This document shows positions 46,124-58,775 of a DNA stretch of 64,000 nt, piece after piece; the stretch's first letter is position 1; each line of letters begins with the position of its first letter. Source of the stretch: Bog-473 sp963843365 (GTDB taxonomy: Bacteria; Actinomycetota; Acidimicrobiia; Acidimicrobiales; RAAP-2); assembly GCA_963843365.1 (NCBI GenBank), contig CAWJKG010000003.1, forward strand, positions 930,001 through 994,000, given 5' to 3'. The notes beneath the pieces were generated by a model. It saw nothing but the letters and a program-made list of their open reading frames with translations. It made no database searches and was not told where the DNA came from. A program made the translations under genes and the position numbers.

Positions 46124-46659
46124 CGCCCCGCATCCTGCTCGTCGGGATGATGGGCGCCGGCAAGACGACGACGGGGCGGCTGCTGGCGGCGCGGCTCGGC
46201 TGGACCTACCGGGACTCCGACGCCGACGTGGAGTCCGCCACCGGGTTGACGGTGCCGGCGCTCTTCGCCCGCGACGGTGAGGCTGCGTTCCGGAGGGCCG
46301 AGGCAGAGGTGCTGTCGGCGGCATGCGCCGACCCCGCACCCTCGGTCGTCTCGGTGGCCGGCGGCGCGGTGCTGAGCGAGAACAACCGGAAGCTGATCAA
46401 GGCCAGTGGCACCGTCGTCTGGTTGCGGGCCCGTCCCGAGACGCTGGCCGCGCGTGTGGGGGACGGCGCCGGCCGCCCCCTCCTCGGCGACGACCCCGCC
46501 GAGGCGATGACGCGACTCAACGAGGTGCGCGCACCGCTGTACGCCGAGCTGGCCGACATCGTGCTCGACGTCGACGACCTCGACGCCGCCACGGTGGTCG
46601 ACCGGATCGTCGCCGCCCTGGACGCGACCACCACCACGACTCCCGGCCGGGCCGGGTAG
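46120..46659 (+). CDS. aroK: Shikimate kinase AroK
   Basis: ATP-dependent kinase giving shikimate 3-phosphate. The P-loop GMMGAGKTTTG lies at residues 9-19, the shikimate-binding SDADVESATG follows and the GGAV motif (VSVAGGAVL) sits near residue 80. The usual D...RP substrate and adenine contacts are seen in GRPLLGDD. Length 179 residues, normal. The ATG overlaps the aroC stop, and aroB begins 21 bases after its own stop. Confidence 0.95.
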   Translation: MTPRILLVGMMGAGKTTTGRLLAARLGWTYRDSDADVESATGLTVPALFARDGEAAFRRAEAEVLSAACADPAPSVVSVAGGAVLSENNRKLIKASGTVVWLRARPETLAARVGDGAGRPLLGDDPAEAMTRLNEVRAPLYAELADIVLDVDDLDAATVVDRIVAALDATTTTTPGRAG

Positions 46660-46679
46660 CGCCGAGCGAGCGACACACC

Positions 46680-47720
46680 GTGCACGCCCTGTCCGTCGAT
46701 CTGGCCGAGCGCTCGTACCCGGTGCTCGTCGGCCCGGGTGCCCGGCGCGAGGTGGCGCGCTTCCTCCCGCCGTCTGCCAAAGCGGCCGTGATCGTGACCC
46801 AGGAGTCGGTCCGTGACGCCGGGTGGGTGGAGGGCATCGATCCCGGCGTGCCCTTCGAGGTGTGCCTCATGCCCGACGGGGAGGACGCCAAGACGCTCGC
46901 CACGGTCGAGGAACTCGCCCGTTTCTTCACCCGGGCCGGGCTGTCGCGGGCCGACGCCGTCATCGCGGTCGGTGGGGGCATCGTGACGGATGTGGCCGGA
47001 TTCGCCGCCGCCACCTATCACCGCGGCACCGCCTACCTGAACGTCGCCACCTCGTTGCTGGCCCAGGTCGACGCGGCCATCGGGGGCAAGACCGGGGTGA
47101 ACCTCCCCGAGGGCAAGAACCTGGTGGGTGCCTTCTGGCAGCCCAACGCCGTGCTCTGCGACACCGAGACGCTGGCCTCCCTGCCGCCCCGGGAGTGGGC
47201 CTGTGGCCGCGGCGAAATCGCCAAGTACGCCTTCCTGGGTGACGCCCCGACGGCCGACCAGCCCATCGACGAGCAGGTGGCCCGGTGCGCGGCCATCAAG
47301 GCCGCCGTCGTGGCCGAGGACGAGCGCGAGGGCGGTCGCCGCATGATCCTCAACTACGGGCACACCCTGGCGCACGCGCTCGAGGGCGCGGCGCGGGCCG
47401 ACCACCCCGAATGGGACCTGCGCCACGGCGAGGCGGTGGCCATCGGGATCCTCTTCGCCGCCCTCCTGGCCGAGCGGCTCGGCCGCATTGATGCCGACCG
47501 TGTCGCCGAGCACCGCAGGGTCATCGGAAGCTTCGATCTGCCGGCCGACCTGCCGCACGGTGCGGGAGCGCAGGAGCTCGTGGCCTTCATGGCGCGAGAC
47601 AAGAAGGCACAGCAGGACCTGACCTTCGTGCTGGACGGCCCGGCCGGGGTCGAGGCGGTACGAGGCGTGGCGACGGCCGACGTGGTCGCTACCCTGGCTG
47701 CCATGGGTGCCCGCGCGTGA
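46680..47720 (+). CDS. aroB: 3-Dehydroquinate synthase AroB
   Basis: NAD- and zinc-dependent cyclisation of DAHP to 3-dehydroquinate, the second step of the shikimate route. Motifs: the NAD-binding GGGIVTDVAGFAAATYHRG, TSLLAQVDAAIGGKTGVN, GRGEIAKYAFL and the zinc-histidine segment NYGHTLAHALE and RHGEAVAIG. The 346-residue protein starts GTG 46680. Its stop overlaps the aroQ GTG by four bases, so aroB and aroQ are coupled. Confidence 0.96.
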   Translation: MHALSVDLAERSYPVLVGPGARREVARFLPPSAKAAVIVTQESVRDAGWVEGIDPGVPFEVCLMPDGEDAKTLATVEELARFFTRAGLSRADAVIAVGGGIVTDVAGFAAATYHRGTAYLNVATSLLAQVDAAIGGKTGVNLPEGKNLVGAFWQPNAVLCDTETLASLPPREWACGRGEIAKYAFLGDAPTADQPIDEQVARCAAIKAAVVAEDEREGGRRMILNYGHTLAHALEGAARADHPEWDLRHGEAVAIGILFAALLAERLGRIDADRVAEHRRVIGSFDLPADLPHGAGAQELVAFMARDKKAQQDLTFVLDGPAGVEAVRGVATADVVATLAAMGARA

Positions 47721-48157
47721 GCCTCGTCCTCCTCCTCTCGGGACCCAACCTCAACCTGCTGGGCGAGCGGGAGCCCGCCGTGTACGGCACCGACACCCTG
47801 GCCGCACACGTGGCCCGGGCCGAGGACGCCGCGGCGCGCCATGGCATGGAGATCGAGCACGTCCAGACCAATCACGAAGGCGAACTGGTCGAGGCCGTCC
47901 ACGCCGCCCGCGGCCGGGCCGACGCGCTGGTGATCAACGCCGGTGCGCTGAGCCACACCTCGTGGTCGCTGCACGACGCGGTGGCCGCCTTCGAGGGCCC
48001 CGTCGTCGAGCTCCACCTCTCCAACCCGGCCGCCCGGGAGCCGTTCCGGCACACCTCGGTGCTGGCACCCGTGGCCTCGGGCGTGATCGCCGGGTTCGGC
48101 GGGCTCGGCTATGTGCTCGCCATCGACGCCGCCGCTGCACTCCTGAAGGGATCTTGA
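47717..48157 (+). CDS. aroQ: 3-Dehydroquinate dehydratase type II AroQ
   Basis: Type II dehydroquinase of 146 residues. The N-terminal LLSGPNLNLLGEREPAVYG carries the catalytic Tyr and Arg, QTNHEGELVEAVH the Glu, VINAGALSHTSWSLHDA the Asn, and ELHLSNPAAREPFRHTS the catalytic His. It removes water from 3-dehydroquinate. GTG start overlaps aroB by four bases. This is the third shikimate step; aroE and aroA are not in the window. Confidence 0.96.
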   Translation: MSLVLLLSGPNLNLLGEREPAVYGTDTLAAHVARAEDAAARHGMEIEHVQTNHEGELVEAVHAARGRADALVINAGALSHTSWSLHDAVAAFEGPVVELHLSNPAAREPFRHTSVLAPVASGVIAGFGGLGYVLAIDAAAALLKGS

Positions 48158-48162
48158 ACCAC

Positions 48163-49323
48163 ATGCCCACCGACGCCCGCGCCAACCCGTACAGCCCGAG
48201 CGGGTCCGCCCTCCCGGAGATCACGGTCACCGGCCGTCTCGACCGCCTGCGCGCCGCCTTCGACGAGCACGAGGTCGACGCCCTCGTCGTGACGACCCTC
48301 CCCAACATCCGCTACCTGACGGGATTCTCGGGTTCGGCCGCGGTGTTGGCCGTGACGCGGGACCTGGCCGTGCTGACCACCGACGGTCGTTACCGCACCC
48401 AGTCGGCCGAGCAGGTGCAGCGGGCGGGCGCCGCCGGCGTCGACATCACCATCGGCACGGGGGCCGAGCAACGGGAGGCGGCCCGGGCGGCGCTGCAAGG
48501 TCCGGGCATCGGCCGCGTCGGGCTCGAAGCGAGCAACATCTCGTGGAGCGGGCAACGCTCCTGGGCCGAGATCCTGGGCGGCGACACGCTGGTGCCCACC
48601 GCCAACGCCGTGGAGGCGTTGCGCGAGCGCAAGGATGCCGCCGAGCTCGCCCGCATGGAGCGGGCCGCGGCGATCGCCGACGCCGCCCTTTTCGAGGTCC
48701 TCCCCCTCATGAGCCAGGGGGTGAGCGAGGAGCACTTCGCCCTGGAGCTCGACACCGCCATGCGGCGCGGCGGCGCCGAGAGCACGGCCTTCGACACCAT
48801 CGTGGCCGCGGGCGAGAACTCGGCCAAGCCGCATCACCACCCCGGCTCCCGGCGCATCAACGGGGGGGACCCCGTGGTCGTCGACTTCGGCGCCACCTTC
48901 GAGGGCTACCGCTCTGACATGACCCGGACCTTCTGCGTGGACGCGGAGCCCGAAGGGGAGCTGGCCCGTATCTTCGAGGTGGTGCAGACCTCCCAGGCGG
49001 CCGGCGCCGCCGCGGTGCGGCCGGGCATCGCGGCCAAGGACGTCGACGACGTCTGCCGCCGGATCATCGCCGATGCCGGGTGGGCCGACCGGTTCGAGCA
49101 CGGCACCGGGCACGGCGTGGGCCTCGACATCCACGAGGCCCCGACCGTCAGCCAATTGGGCACTGCTATCCTCGCACCCGGCTTCGTCGTCACCGTCGAG
49201 CCCGGTGTCTATGTTCCCGGGCACGGCGGCGTCCGCGTCGAGGACACGCTGGTCGTGACCGAGGACGGCGCTCGCCCCCTGACCCGATTCACAAAGGACA
49301 TCCATGGCAGTCTCGACCAATGA
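48163..49323 (+). CDS. pepQ: Xaa-Pro aminopeptidase/dipeptidase (M24B)
   Basis: Creatinase/prolidase-fold metallopeptidase of 386 residues. An N-terminal domain (about 20-150) precedes the pita-bread catalytic domain with the five metal ligands in VVVDFGATFEGYRSDMTRTF (two Asp), HGTGHGVGLDIHEAP (His), TVEPGVYVPGHGGVRVEDTLVV (two Glu). It cleaves N-terminal Xaa-Pro bonds; PepP versus PepQ cannot be decided here. It lies between aroQ and efp, as in mycobacteria, overlapping efp by 20 bases. Confidence 0.92.
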   Translation: MPTDARANPYSPSGSALPEITVTGRLDRLRAAFDEHEVDALVVTTLPNIRYLTGFSGSAAVLAVTRDLAVLTTDGRYRTQSAEQVQRAGAAGVDITIGTGAEQREAARAALQGPGIGRVGLEASNISWSGQRSWAEILGGDTLVPTANAVEALRERKDAAELARMERAAAIADAALFEVLPLMSQGVSEEHFALELDTAMRRGGAESTAFDTIVAAGENSAKPHHHPGSRRINGGDPVVVDFGATFEGYRSDMTRTFCVDAEPEGELARIFEVVQTSQAAGAAAVRPGIAAKDVDDVCRRIIADAGWADRFEHGTGHGVGLDIHEAPTVSQLGTAILAPGFVVTVEPGVYVPGHGGVRVEDTLVVTEDGARPLTRFTKDIHGSLDQ

Positions 49324-49864
49324 CCTGAAGAACGGCATGAGCCTGGACCTCCCCGAGGGCCTGTTCAGCGTCGTCGAGTTCCAACACGTGAAGCCCGGGA
49401 AGGGCGGTGCCTTCGTGCGCACCAAGCTGAAGAACGTCCGCAGCGGTGCGGTGATCGAGCGCACCTATCGGGCCGACGAGAAGCTCGAGCAGGCGATCAT
49501 CGACAAGCGCGACATGCAGTTCCTCTACCGAGACGGCAGCGACTACGTCTTCATGGACACGACCACCTACGAGCAGCTGCAGGTCCCGCCGGACGCGCTC
49601 GGCGATGCGCCGAACTACCTCAAGGAAGGTGACGCCGCCAACGTGCAGATGTACAACGGCGAAATCGTCGGCGTCGAGCTCCCCGCGGCCGTGGAGCTGA
49701 CCGTGACGGAGACGGAGCCGGGCATTCAGGGGGACCGCGTCTCGGGGGCCCGCAAGCCCGCCACGCTCCAGACCGGCCACGTGGTCCAGGTGCCGCTCTT
49801 CGTGAACATCGGGGACGTGCTCAAGGTCGACACGCGCTCGGGCGAATACCTGACCCGGGCTTGA
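49304..49864 (+). CDS. efp: Elongation factor P
   Basis: Translation factor that relieves stalling at polyproline. The 186-residue, three-domain protein begins MAVSTNDLKNGMSLDLPEG. The modified-loop region reads VKPGKGGAFVRTKLKN, with the tip lysine in PGKGG. The signature IVGVELPAAVELTVTETEPGIQGD and the C-terminal KVDTRSGEYLTRA are present. ATG 49304 lies inside the pepQ 3' end. Several proteins encoded here (FtsL, FtsI, the H1-tailed protein) are Pro-rich, so EF-P is likely important in this organism. Confidence 0.97.
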   Translation: MAVSTNDLKNGMSLDLPEGLFSVVEFQHVKPGKGGAFVRTKLKNVRSGAVIERTYRADEKLEQAIIDKRDMQFLYRDGSDYVFMDTTTYEQLQVPPDALGDAPNYLKEGDAANVQMYNGEIVGVELPAAVELTVTETEPGIQGDRVSGARKPATLQTGHVVQVPLFVNIGDVLKVDTRSGEYLTRA

Positions 49865-49922
49865 CGGCCCGGCCGCCCCGCCCGACCGCCACACCCTCAG
49901 GCCAGGGACGGGAACCGCGCAC

Positions 49923-50324
49923 GTGACAGATACCGCACCGCGGCACCAGCAGCGTGAGCGTGCACTCTCGCTCCTGTACGAGGCCGAGCTCAAGAACGAG
50001 GACCCCCGCCGGGTCGTCGACGCGCTGCCCGTGCCGCCCGATCCCTACGTGCGCACCCTCGTCGAGCACGCAGTCGACACCCGCGCCGAGGCCGACCGCC
50101 GCATCGGTGGGGCCTCCGTCGGGTGGCCCCTCGACCGCATGGCCGTCGTCGACCGCATTGTGCTCCGCCTGGCCGTGGCCGAACTGCTCGATCCCGACGG
50201 GCCGCCGAACGCCGTGGTCATCGACGAGGCGGTCGAGCTCGCCAAGGAGTACTCCACGGACGAGTCGGGGCGCTTCGTCAACGGCATCCTCTCGACCATC
50301 GTGGCCGACCTGGGGCCACGCTGA
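49923..50324 (+). CDS. nusB: Transcription antitermination factor NusB
   Basis: Small all-helical RNA-binding protein acting with NusE in rRNA antitermination. The 133-residue product has the family signatures RERALSLLYEAEL near the start, YVRTLVEHAVDTR, LDRMAVVDRIVLRLAVAELL and VVIDEAVELAKEYSTDESGRFVNGILS. GTG 49923 begins 58 bases after efp. The efp-nusB pair upstream of the pyr operon is the standard actinobacterial order. Confidence 0.95.
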   Translation: MTDTAPRHQQRERALSLLYEAELKNEDPRRVVDALPVPPDPYVRTLVEHAVDTRAEADRRIGGASVGWPLDRMAVVDRIVLRLAVAELLDPDGPPNAVVIDEAVELAKEYSTDESGRFVNGILSTIVADLGPR

Positions 50325-50381
50325 CGCGTCGGCCGGCCCGCGCCGCACCCCGCCGCGCTAGAGTCGTCTCCTGACCGTGAA

Positions 50382-50401
50382 GTGAGTCCCGTGAGGCTCA
50401 C
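50382..50401 (+). promoter_or_regulatory. PyrR-binding RNA loop controlling the pyrimidine operon
   Basis: AGTCCCGTGAGGCT at 50385-50398 matches the PyrR recognition consensus ARUCCNGNGAGGYU at every position. It is flanked by GTGAG (50382-50386) and CTCAC (50397-50401), which pair to form the stem. The loop ends six bases before AGGAGGA (50407-50413), the ribosome-binding site of pyrR. In mycobacteria PyrR represses translation by binding such a loop next to its own start, so the same mechanism is likely here. No terminator hairpin is visible before pyrR. Confidence 0.85.
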
Positions 50402-50416
50402 ACGGCAGGAGGAGCA

Positions 50417-50990
50417 GTGGCCGAACGCGAGCGCAGTCAGTACGCGACCCCTGGGGGGTGTGTTCGTCGCCCACTCCCAGGTCATGACCTCGGCCGACGT
50501 CCTGCGCGCCCTGACGCGCATGGCCCACGAGGTGGTCGAGCGCAACGGCGGCGTCGAGGACATCGTCCTGGTGGGGCTCCAGACCGGCGGGGTGCCCCTG
50601 GCGACCAAAATGGCCGAGATCCTCCGCCAGATCGAAGCGGTGGACACCCTCCCCGTCGGCAGCCTCGACGTCGCCTTCTACCGCGACGACATCGGCCTCC
50701 GCCCCGTCCTGCCCGAAGCCGTCACCGACATCCCGGTCGACCTGGCCGGGAAGGTGGTGGTCCTGGTGGACGACGTCCTCTTCACCGGGCGGACCATCCG
50801 CGCCGCGCTGAACGCACTCAACGACTTCGGGCGGGCCCGGGCCATTCAGCTGGCGGTGATGGTCGACCGGGGCCACCGCGAGCTCCCGATCCGGCCGGAC
50901 TTCGTGGGGAAGAACCTCCCGACGCGGCGGGAGGAGATGGTCGACGTGGGCGACGACGGCGTCTACATCGGCAGTCTGGAGGACAAGTGA
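50417..50990 (+). CDS. pyrR: Pyrimidine operon regulator/uracil phosphoribosyltransferase PyrR (frame broken at 50453-50458)
   Basis: RNA-binding repressor of pyr genes with weak uracil phosphoribosyltransferase activity. The core is clear: VLRALTRMAHEVVERN, IVLVGLQTGGVPLA, VAFYRDDIG, the PRPP-binding VVVLVDDVLFTGRTIRAAL and VMVDRGHRELPIRPDFVGKN. GTG 50417 follows AGGAGGA and would give MAERERSQYATPGG, but the core is in another frame; one extra G in the G6 run at 50453-50458 accounts for this and correction gives 190 residues. A longer in-frame start at 50382 lies inside the PyrR loop and is unlikely. Confidence 0.92.
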
Positions 50991-51979
50991 CAGGGACCCG
51001 GCATCTCCTCTCGGTGGCCGACCTCGGGCCCGAGGGCATCAGCGAGGTCCTGCACGTGGCGGAGGCCTTCGCCGAGGTCGAGCGCCGCTCGGTGCCCAAG
51101 GTCCCCACGCTGCGCGGCAAGGTGGTGGCGACCCTCTTCTTCGAGGAGTCGACGCGCACGCGGCTGTCCTTCGAGACGGCGGCCAAGAGGCTGTCCGCCG
51201 ACGTCCTCTCGTTGGCGGTGGCGAGCTCGTCGGTCAAGAAGGGCGAGAGCCTGCGCGACACCGTCGAGACGGTCGAGGCGATGGGGATCGACGCCATCAT
51301 CATCCGGCATTCGTCGGCCGGGGCACCCCAACAGGTGGCGCGCTGGGTCGAGCGGGCCCACGTGATCAACGCCGGCGACGGCTGGCACGAGCACCCGACA
51401 CAGGCCCTGCTGGACTGCTTCACGGTCCGTCAGGTCCTGGCCGAGCGCAAGGGTGCCGCGCCCGACGAGCTCGGCGTCGCGTGCTTCGAGGATCTGCGGG
51501 TCCTGATCGTCGGCGACGTCCGCCACAGCCGGGTGGCTCGCTCCGAGGTCCTGGCCTACACCGCCCTGGGAGCCCACGTCACCCTGGCCGCACCGGGCAG
51601 CCTGTTGCCGCCCTCGCTCGAGGGCTGGCCGGTCGAGGTGGCCACCGACCTCGATGCCGCGCTGGCCGACGCCGATGTCGTCTCCCTCCTGCGTCTGCAG
51701 GCGGAGCGGGGCAGCGGGTCCTTCGTCCCCAGCCTGCGCGAGTACACGGCCGGATGGGGCCTCACGGCGCGCCGGGCCGAGCGCCTGGCCGACGACGCCA
51801 TCGTCACGCATCCCGGTCCCATGGTGCGTGGGGTCGAGATCGCCTCCGACGTGGCGGACCTGCCGCGCACGGTGGTGACCCAGCAGGTCGCCAACGGCAT
51901 CGCGGTGCGCATGGCGATCCTCTTCCTGCTCCTCGGGGGCGAGCTCCAGGGGGTGGCAGAGGTGCCCGCAGTTGCCTGA
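50987..51979 (+). CDS. pyrB: Aspartate carbamoyltransferase catalytic subunit PyrB
   Basis: Condenses carbamoyl phosphate with aspartate in pyrimidine synthesis. The carbamoyl-phosphate site is FFEESTRTRLSFETA, followed by KKGESLRDTVETVE, HEHPTQALLDCFTV and the C-terminal aspartate loop HPGPMVRGVEIASDV. Length 330 residues. GTG start overlaps the pyrR stop. There is no pyrI regulatory subunit, so the enzyme is probably the simple trimer or complexed with PyrC, as in other actinobacteria. Confidence 0.96.
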   Translation: MTGTRHLLSVADLGPEGISEVLHVAEAFAEVERRSVPKVPTLRGKVVATLFFEESTRTRLSFETAAKRLSADVLSLAVASSSVKKGESLRDTVETVEAMGIDAIIIRHSSAGAPQQVARWVERAHVINAGDGWHEHPTQALLDCFTVRQVLAERKGAAPDELGVACFEDLRVLIVGDVRHSRVARSEVLAYTALGAHVTLAAPGSLLPPSLEGWPVEVATDLDAALADADVVSLLRLQAERGSGSFVPSLREYTAGWGLTARRAERLADDAIVTHPGPMVRGVEIASDVADLPRTVVTQQVANGIAVRMAILFLLLGGELQGVAEVPAVA

Positions 51980-53294
51980 CGCCACCCTCGTCATCCGCGG
52001 TGGATCCGTCGTCGGGCCCTCGGGCCTGACCCGGGCCGATGTCGCCGTCGCCGGCACCGACATCGTCGCCGTCGCCGCGTCCATCGATGCGCCACGCGGC
52101 GCGCGGGTGCTCGATGCCGGCGGCTGCCTCGTCGGCCCCGGTCTGGTGGACCTGCACACCCACCTGCGCCAACCCGGGCGCGAGGAGGCGGAGACGATCG
52201 AGACCGGCGCCCGGGCCGCGGCGCTCGGGGGCTATACGGCCGTCGTGGCCATGCCCAACACGGAGCCCGCCATCGACTCGGCGGGCGTGGCCGCCGAGGT
52301 GCTGGCGCTGGGCACCGGGTGCACGGCCGACGTGGCCGTGGCGGGCGCCATCACGGTGGGGCGCGCCGGGCACGCCCTGGCTCCTCTGGCCGAGCTGGCC
52401 GCGCTCGGCGTCACGCTCTTCACCGACGACGGCGCCGGGGTCCAGGACGGTGCGCTCATGCGGCGCGCCCTCGACTACGCCAAGGGCCTGGGCGTCACGC
52501 TGGCCCAGCACTGCGAGGACGCGTGCCTGGCCGCGGGCGGGGCCATGCACGAGGGGTCCTGGTCGAGCCGGCTCGGCCTCCCCGGCATGCCGGCCGCGGC
52601 CGAGGAGGCCATGGTCGCCCGTGACATCGCACTGTCGCGCCTCACGGGCGCCCCGGTGCATTTCCTGCACATGTCCACGGCGGGCTCCGTCGACCTGATC
52701 CGCCGCGCCAAGGAGGAGGGGCTGGCCGTCACGGCGGAGGCCGCACCGCACCACATGCTGCTCACACACGCGTCGGTGGCGGGTTATGACCCCGTCTTCA
52801 AGGTCAACCCGCCCCTGCGCACCGACGAGGACGTGACGGCCGTCATCGCGGGTCTGTGCGACGGCACCATCGACGCCGTGGCCACCGACCACGCGCCGCA
52901 CGCGCCCGAGCTGAAGGACCTCCCGTTCACCGACGCGCCACCGGGCATGCTCGGCCTGCAGACCGCGCTGCCGATCGCCTGGGAGGTCCTGTCCCCGTAC
53001 CTTGGCCCCGAGCGCGTGTTCGCACTGTTGAGCACGCGGCCGGCCGTCATCGCCAAGCTCACGTCCACCGATCCGCGGACGGGCGGCCACAGCGCGCAGG
53101 GATCGCCGGTGGAGGTGGGGGAGACAGCCAACCTGTGCGTCTTCGACCCCACCGGCACGACGGTCGTGGACCCGGCGCAGTTGGCCAGTCGCAGCCGCAA
53201 CACGCCGTACGCCGGTCGCACCTTTGCCGGCGCCGTCCGGCACACCGTGCGGCGCGGTGAAGCGGTCGTGATCGATGCGACGGCGCAGCGGTGA
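51972..53294 (+). CDS. pyrC: Dihydroorotase PyrC
   Basis: Type I dihydroorotase of 440 residues. The zinc HxH motif is DLHTHLRQPG, the other ligands lie in VHFLHMSTAG and AEAAPHHMLLTHA, and the catalytic Asp in ATDHAPHAPELK. GFPG-type MLGLQTALPIAW follows. The start codon is TTG 51972, overlapping the pyrB stop. PyrB and PyrC are often physically associated in bacteria of this type; their coupling here agrees. Confidence 0.95.
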   Translation: MPDATLVIRGGSVVGPSGLTRADVAVAGTDIVAVAASIDAPRGARVLDAGGCLVGPGLVDLHTHLRQPGREEAETIETGARAAALGGYTAVVAMPNTEPAIDSAGVAAEVLALGTGCTADVAVAGAITVGRAGHALAPLAELAALGVTLFTDDGAGVQDGALMRRALDYAKGLGVTLAQHCEDACLAAGGAMHEGSWSSRLGLPGMPAAAEEAMVARDIALSRLTGAPVHFLHMSTAGSVDLIRRAKEEGLAVTAEAAPHHMLLTHASVAGYDPVFKVNPPLRTDEDVTAVIAGLCDGTIDAVATDHAPHAPELKDLPFTDAPPGMLGLQTALPIAWEVLSPYLGPERVFALLSTRPAVIAKLTSTDPRTGGHSAQGSPVEVGETANLCVFDPTGTTVVDPAQLASRSRNTPYAGRTFAGAVRHTVRRGEAVVIDATAQR

Positions 53295-54441
53295 GCGCCG
53301 TGCGTGACGCCCGGCCGCCGGCGCTCCTCGTCACCGCGGACGGTGCCGTGTTCACGGGCGAAGCCGCGGGCGCACCGGTGGCCGTGGCGACGGGAGAGCT
53401 CGTCTTCAACACCGCCATGAGCGGCTATCAGGAGGTCATCACGGACCCGTCCTACGCGGGGCAGGTGATCGCTTTCACCAGCGCGCACATCGGGAACTAC
53501 GGGACGAACGCCGCCGACGACGAGGCGCGCACACCGCACTGCCGGGGGATCGTGGTGTGCGACTTGGCCGACGAGCCGTCGAACTGGCGGGCGACCGAGG
53601 GTCTCGAACCCTTCTTACGCCGGCACAACATCCCTGCCCTGACCGGGGTCGACACCCGGCGCTTGACCCGCCACGTGCGCCAGGCGGGTGCGGTCCCGTG
53701 CGCCTTCGGGTCGGCACCGCCCGAGGAGCTGCGGGCGGCGGCAGCGGCGGCGGTCGGGACCGACGGCCTCGACCTCGTCTCGGGCGTCACGAGGAGCGAA
53801 GTGACGGTGTACCCGGCGACGGGCGCGGCCGCACAGGTCGGCGCGGCGAGCGGGCTGCGCATCGTGGCCTACGACTTCGGGGTCAAGACGACCATGGTGC
53901 AACTGCTCACCACGCTCGGCACCGTCACCGTGGTGCCCGCGGCCACCACCGCTGACGACGTGCTGGCGCTCGAACCCGACGGGGTCTTCCTCTCCAACGG
54001 CCCCGGCGATCCCGCGGCACTGCCCGGCCCGATCGCCGCCGTGGCGGACCTGGTCGGACGCGTTCCGGTCTTCGGCATCTGCCTCGGCCACCAGCTCCTG
54101 GCGACGGCGCTCGGCGGCTCGACCTACAAGCTGCCGTTCGGGCACCACGGGGCCAACCACCCCGTGCAGCGCCTCGAGACCGGGGTGGTCGAAATCACCA
54201 GCCAGAACCACAACTACGCGGTGGCGGCCGGGAGCATCCCCGATGCCGAGACCACGCATGTGAACCTCAACGACGGAGTGATCGAGGGCTTCCGCTCGCT
54301 CCGGGTGCCCGCCTTCTCGGTGCAGTACCACCCCGAGGCGGCACCTGGCCCGCACGATGCGCGCTACCTCTTCGGCGCGTTCGACGACCTCATGCGGGCC
54401 CACCCGACGCGCCAGGCCGGCGCCGGCGCGGGGGCACGCTG

Positions 54442-54442
<1 letters not shown>
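53291..54442 (+). CDS. carA: Carbamoyl-phosphate synthase small subunit CarA
   Basis: Glutaminase subunit supplying ammonia to CarB. The N-terminal domain begins LLVTADGAVFTGEAAG, with GYQEVITDPSYAGQV and GVDTRRLTRHVRQAG. The class I amidotransferase domain has the nucleophile Cys in FGICLGHQLLATALGG, the His/Glu pair in VQYHPEAAPGPHDARYLF and LSNGPGDP. Length 383 residues. GTG 53291 overlaps the pyrC stop; the stop overlaps carB's ATG by one base. Confidence 0.97.
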
Positions 54443-57743
<3,301 letters not shown>

Positions 57744-57747
<4 letters not shown>

Positions 57748-58775
57748 GCGCCGCTCCCGACGGGCACCGGGCCGCCATGCTGGCCACGAGCGTCGGGAAC
57801 GTCACCTTGGCCAATCCGGTGCTGACGGCGTCGGGTACGTCGGGTCACGGCACGGAGTTGGCCGAGTACGGCGATCTCGCCCGGCTGGGCGCGGTCGTCG
57901 TCAAGTCGCTGTCGGTGGAGCCGTGGCCCGGCAACGCGCCGCCGCGGGTGCACGAGGTCGGCGCGGGCATGCTCAACAGTGTCGGCCTCCAGGGCCCTGG
58001 GCTGGCGGCGTGGGTCGCCGACGACCTCCCGGCGCTGCAGGCGTCGGGTGCCGCCGTGGTGGTGAGCATCTGGGGTCGGACCGTCGCTGAGTACGCCCGG
58101 GCGGCCGAGCTCGTCGCGGCCGCTGCCTCCTCAGAGGCGGGTTCGTGTCTGCGCGCGCTCGAGGTCAACGTGAGCTGCCCCAACGTCGAGGACCGCTCGC
58201 GGATGTTCGCCCACTCGGCCGAGGCCACCGCCCGTGTCATGGCCGCCACCGACTGCGGTCTGCCGCGCTGGGCCAAGCTGAGCCCCAACGTGCCCGACGT
58301 GGTGGAGATCGCGGCCGGGGCGGTCGACGGCGGGGCGCACGGCCTGACTCTCGTGAACACACTCCTCGGTCTCGCCCTCGACGTCGAGTCGGGACGGCCC
58401 GTCCTGGGCGCGGGCGGAGGGGGGTTGTCCGGCGGCGCCGTGCACCCGGTCGCCGTGCGCGCCGTGTGGGAGTGCCGGACGGCCTTCCCCGAGCTCCCCC
58501 TCGTGGGGGTGGGCGGCGTGTCCACCGGTCACGACGCCGTGGAGTTCCTGGTGGCCGGTGCCGACGCGGTCCAGGTCGGCACCGCGACCTTCCGGGATCC
58601 CAAGGCGCCCTGGAAGGTGCTCGCCCAGCTGGCGCGTTGGTGCGAGACCCACGACACGACGGTGGGGGACATCCGCCGGCGCGTCCGGGGGCGCATCGGC
58701 GCGGCGACGTCAGACACTCCCGGCGACCGCGCTGCCCGGCGTGTCCGTTCCATCGCTGCAAGAAGGAGGGCGTGA
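57744..58775 (+). CDS. pyrD: Dihydroorotate dehydrogenase PyrD, class 1-like
   Basis: FMN enzyme oxidising dihydroorotate to orotate. The catalytic residue is Cys in LEVNVSCPNVED, characteristic of class 1 (cytosolic) enzymes; class 2 uses Ser. Further FMN contacts are LANPVLTASGTSGHG, VVVKSLSVEPWPGN, GMLNSVGLQGPG, KLSPNVPDVVEIA and GVGGVSTGHDAVEFL. Length 343 residues. Class 1B needs the PyrK iron-sulphur subunit, which usually lies beside pyrD but is not seen here. GTGA overlap with carB. Confidence 0.93.

Noticed and set aside
50382..50416. Upstream GTG start for pyrR
   Set aside because: It lies in the PyrR-binding loop and would give a non-conserved N-terminus; GTG 50417 has AGGAGGA.
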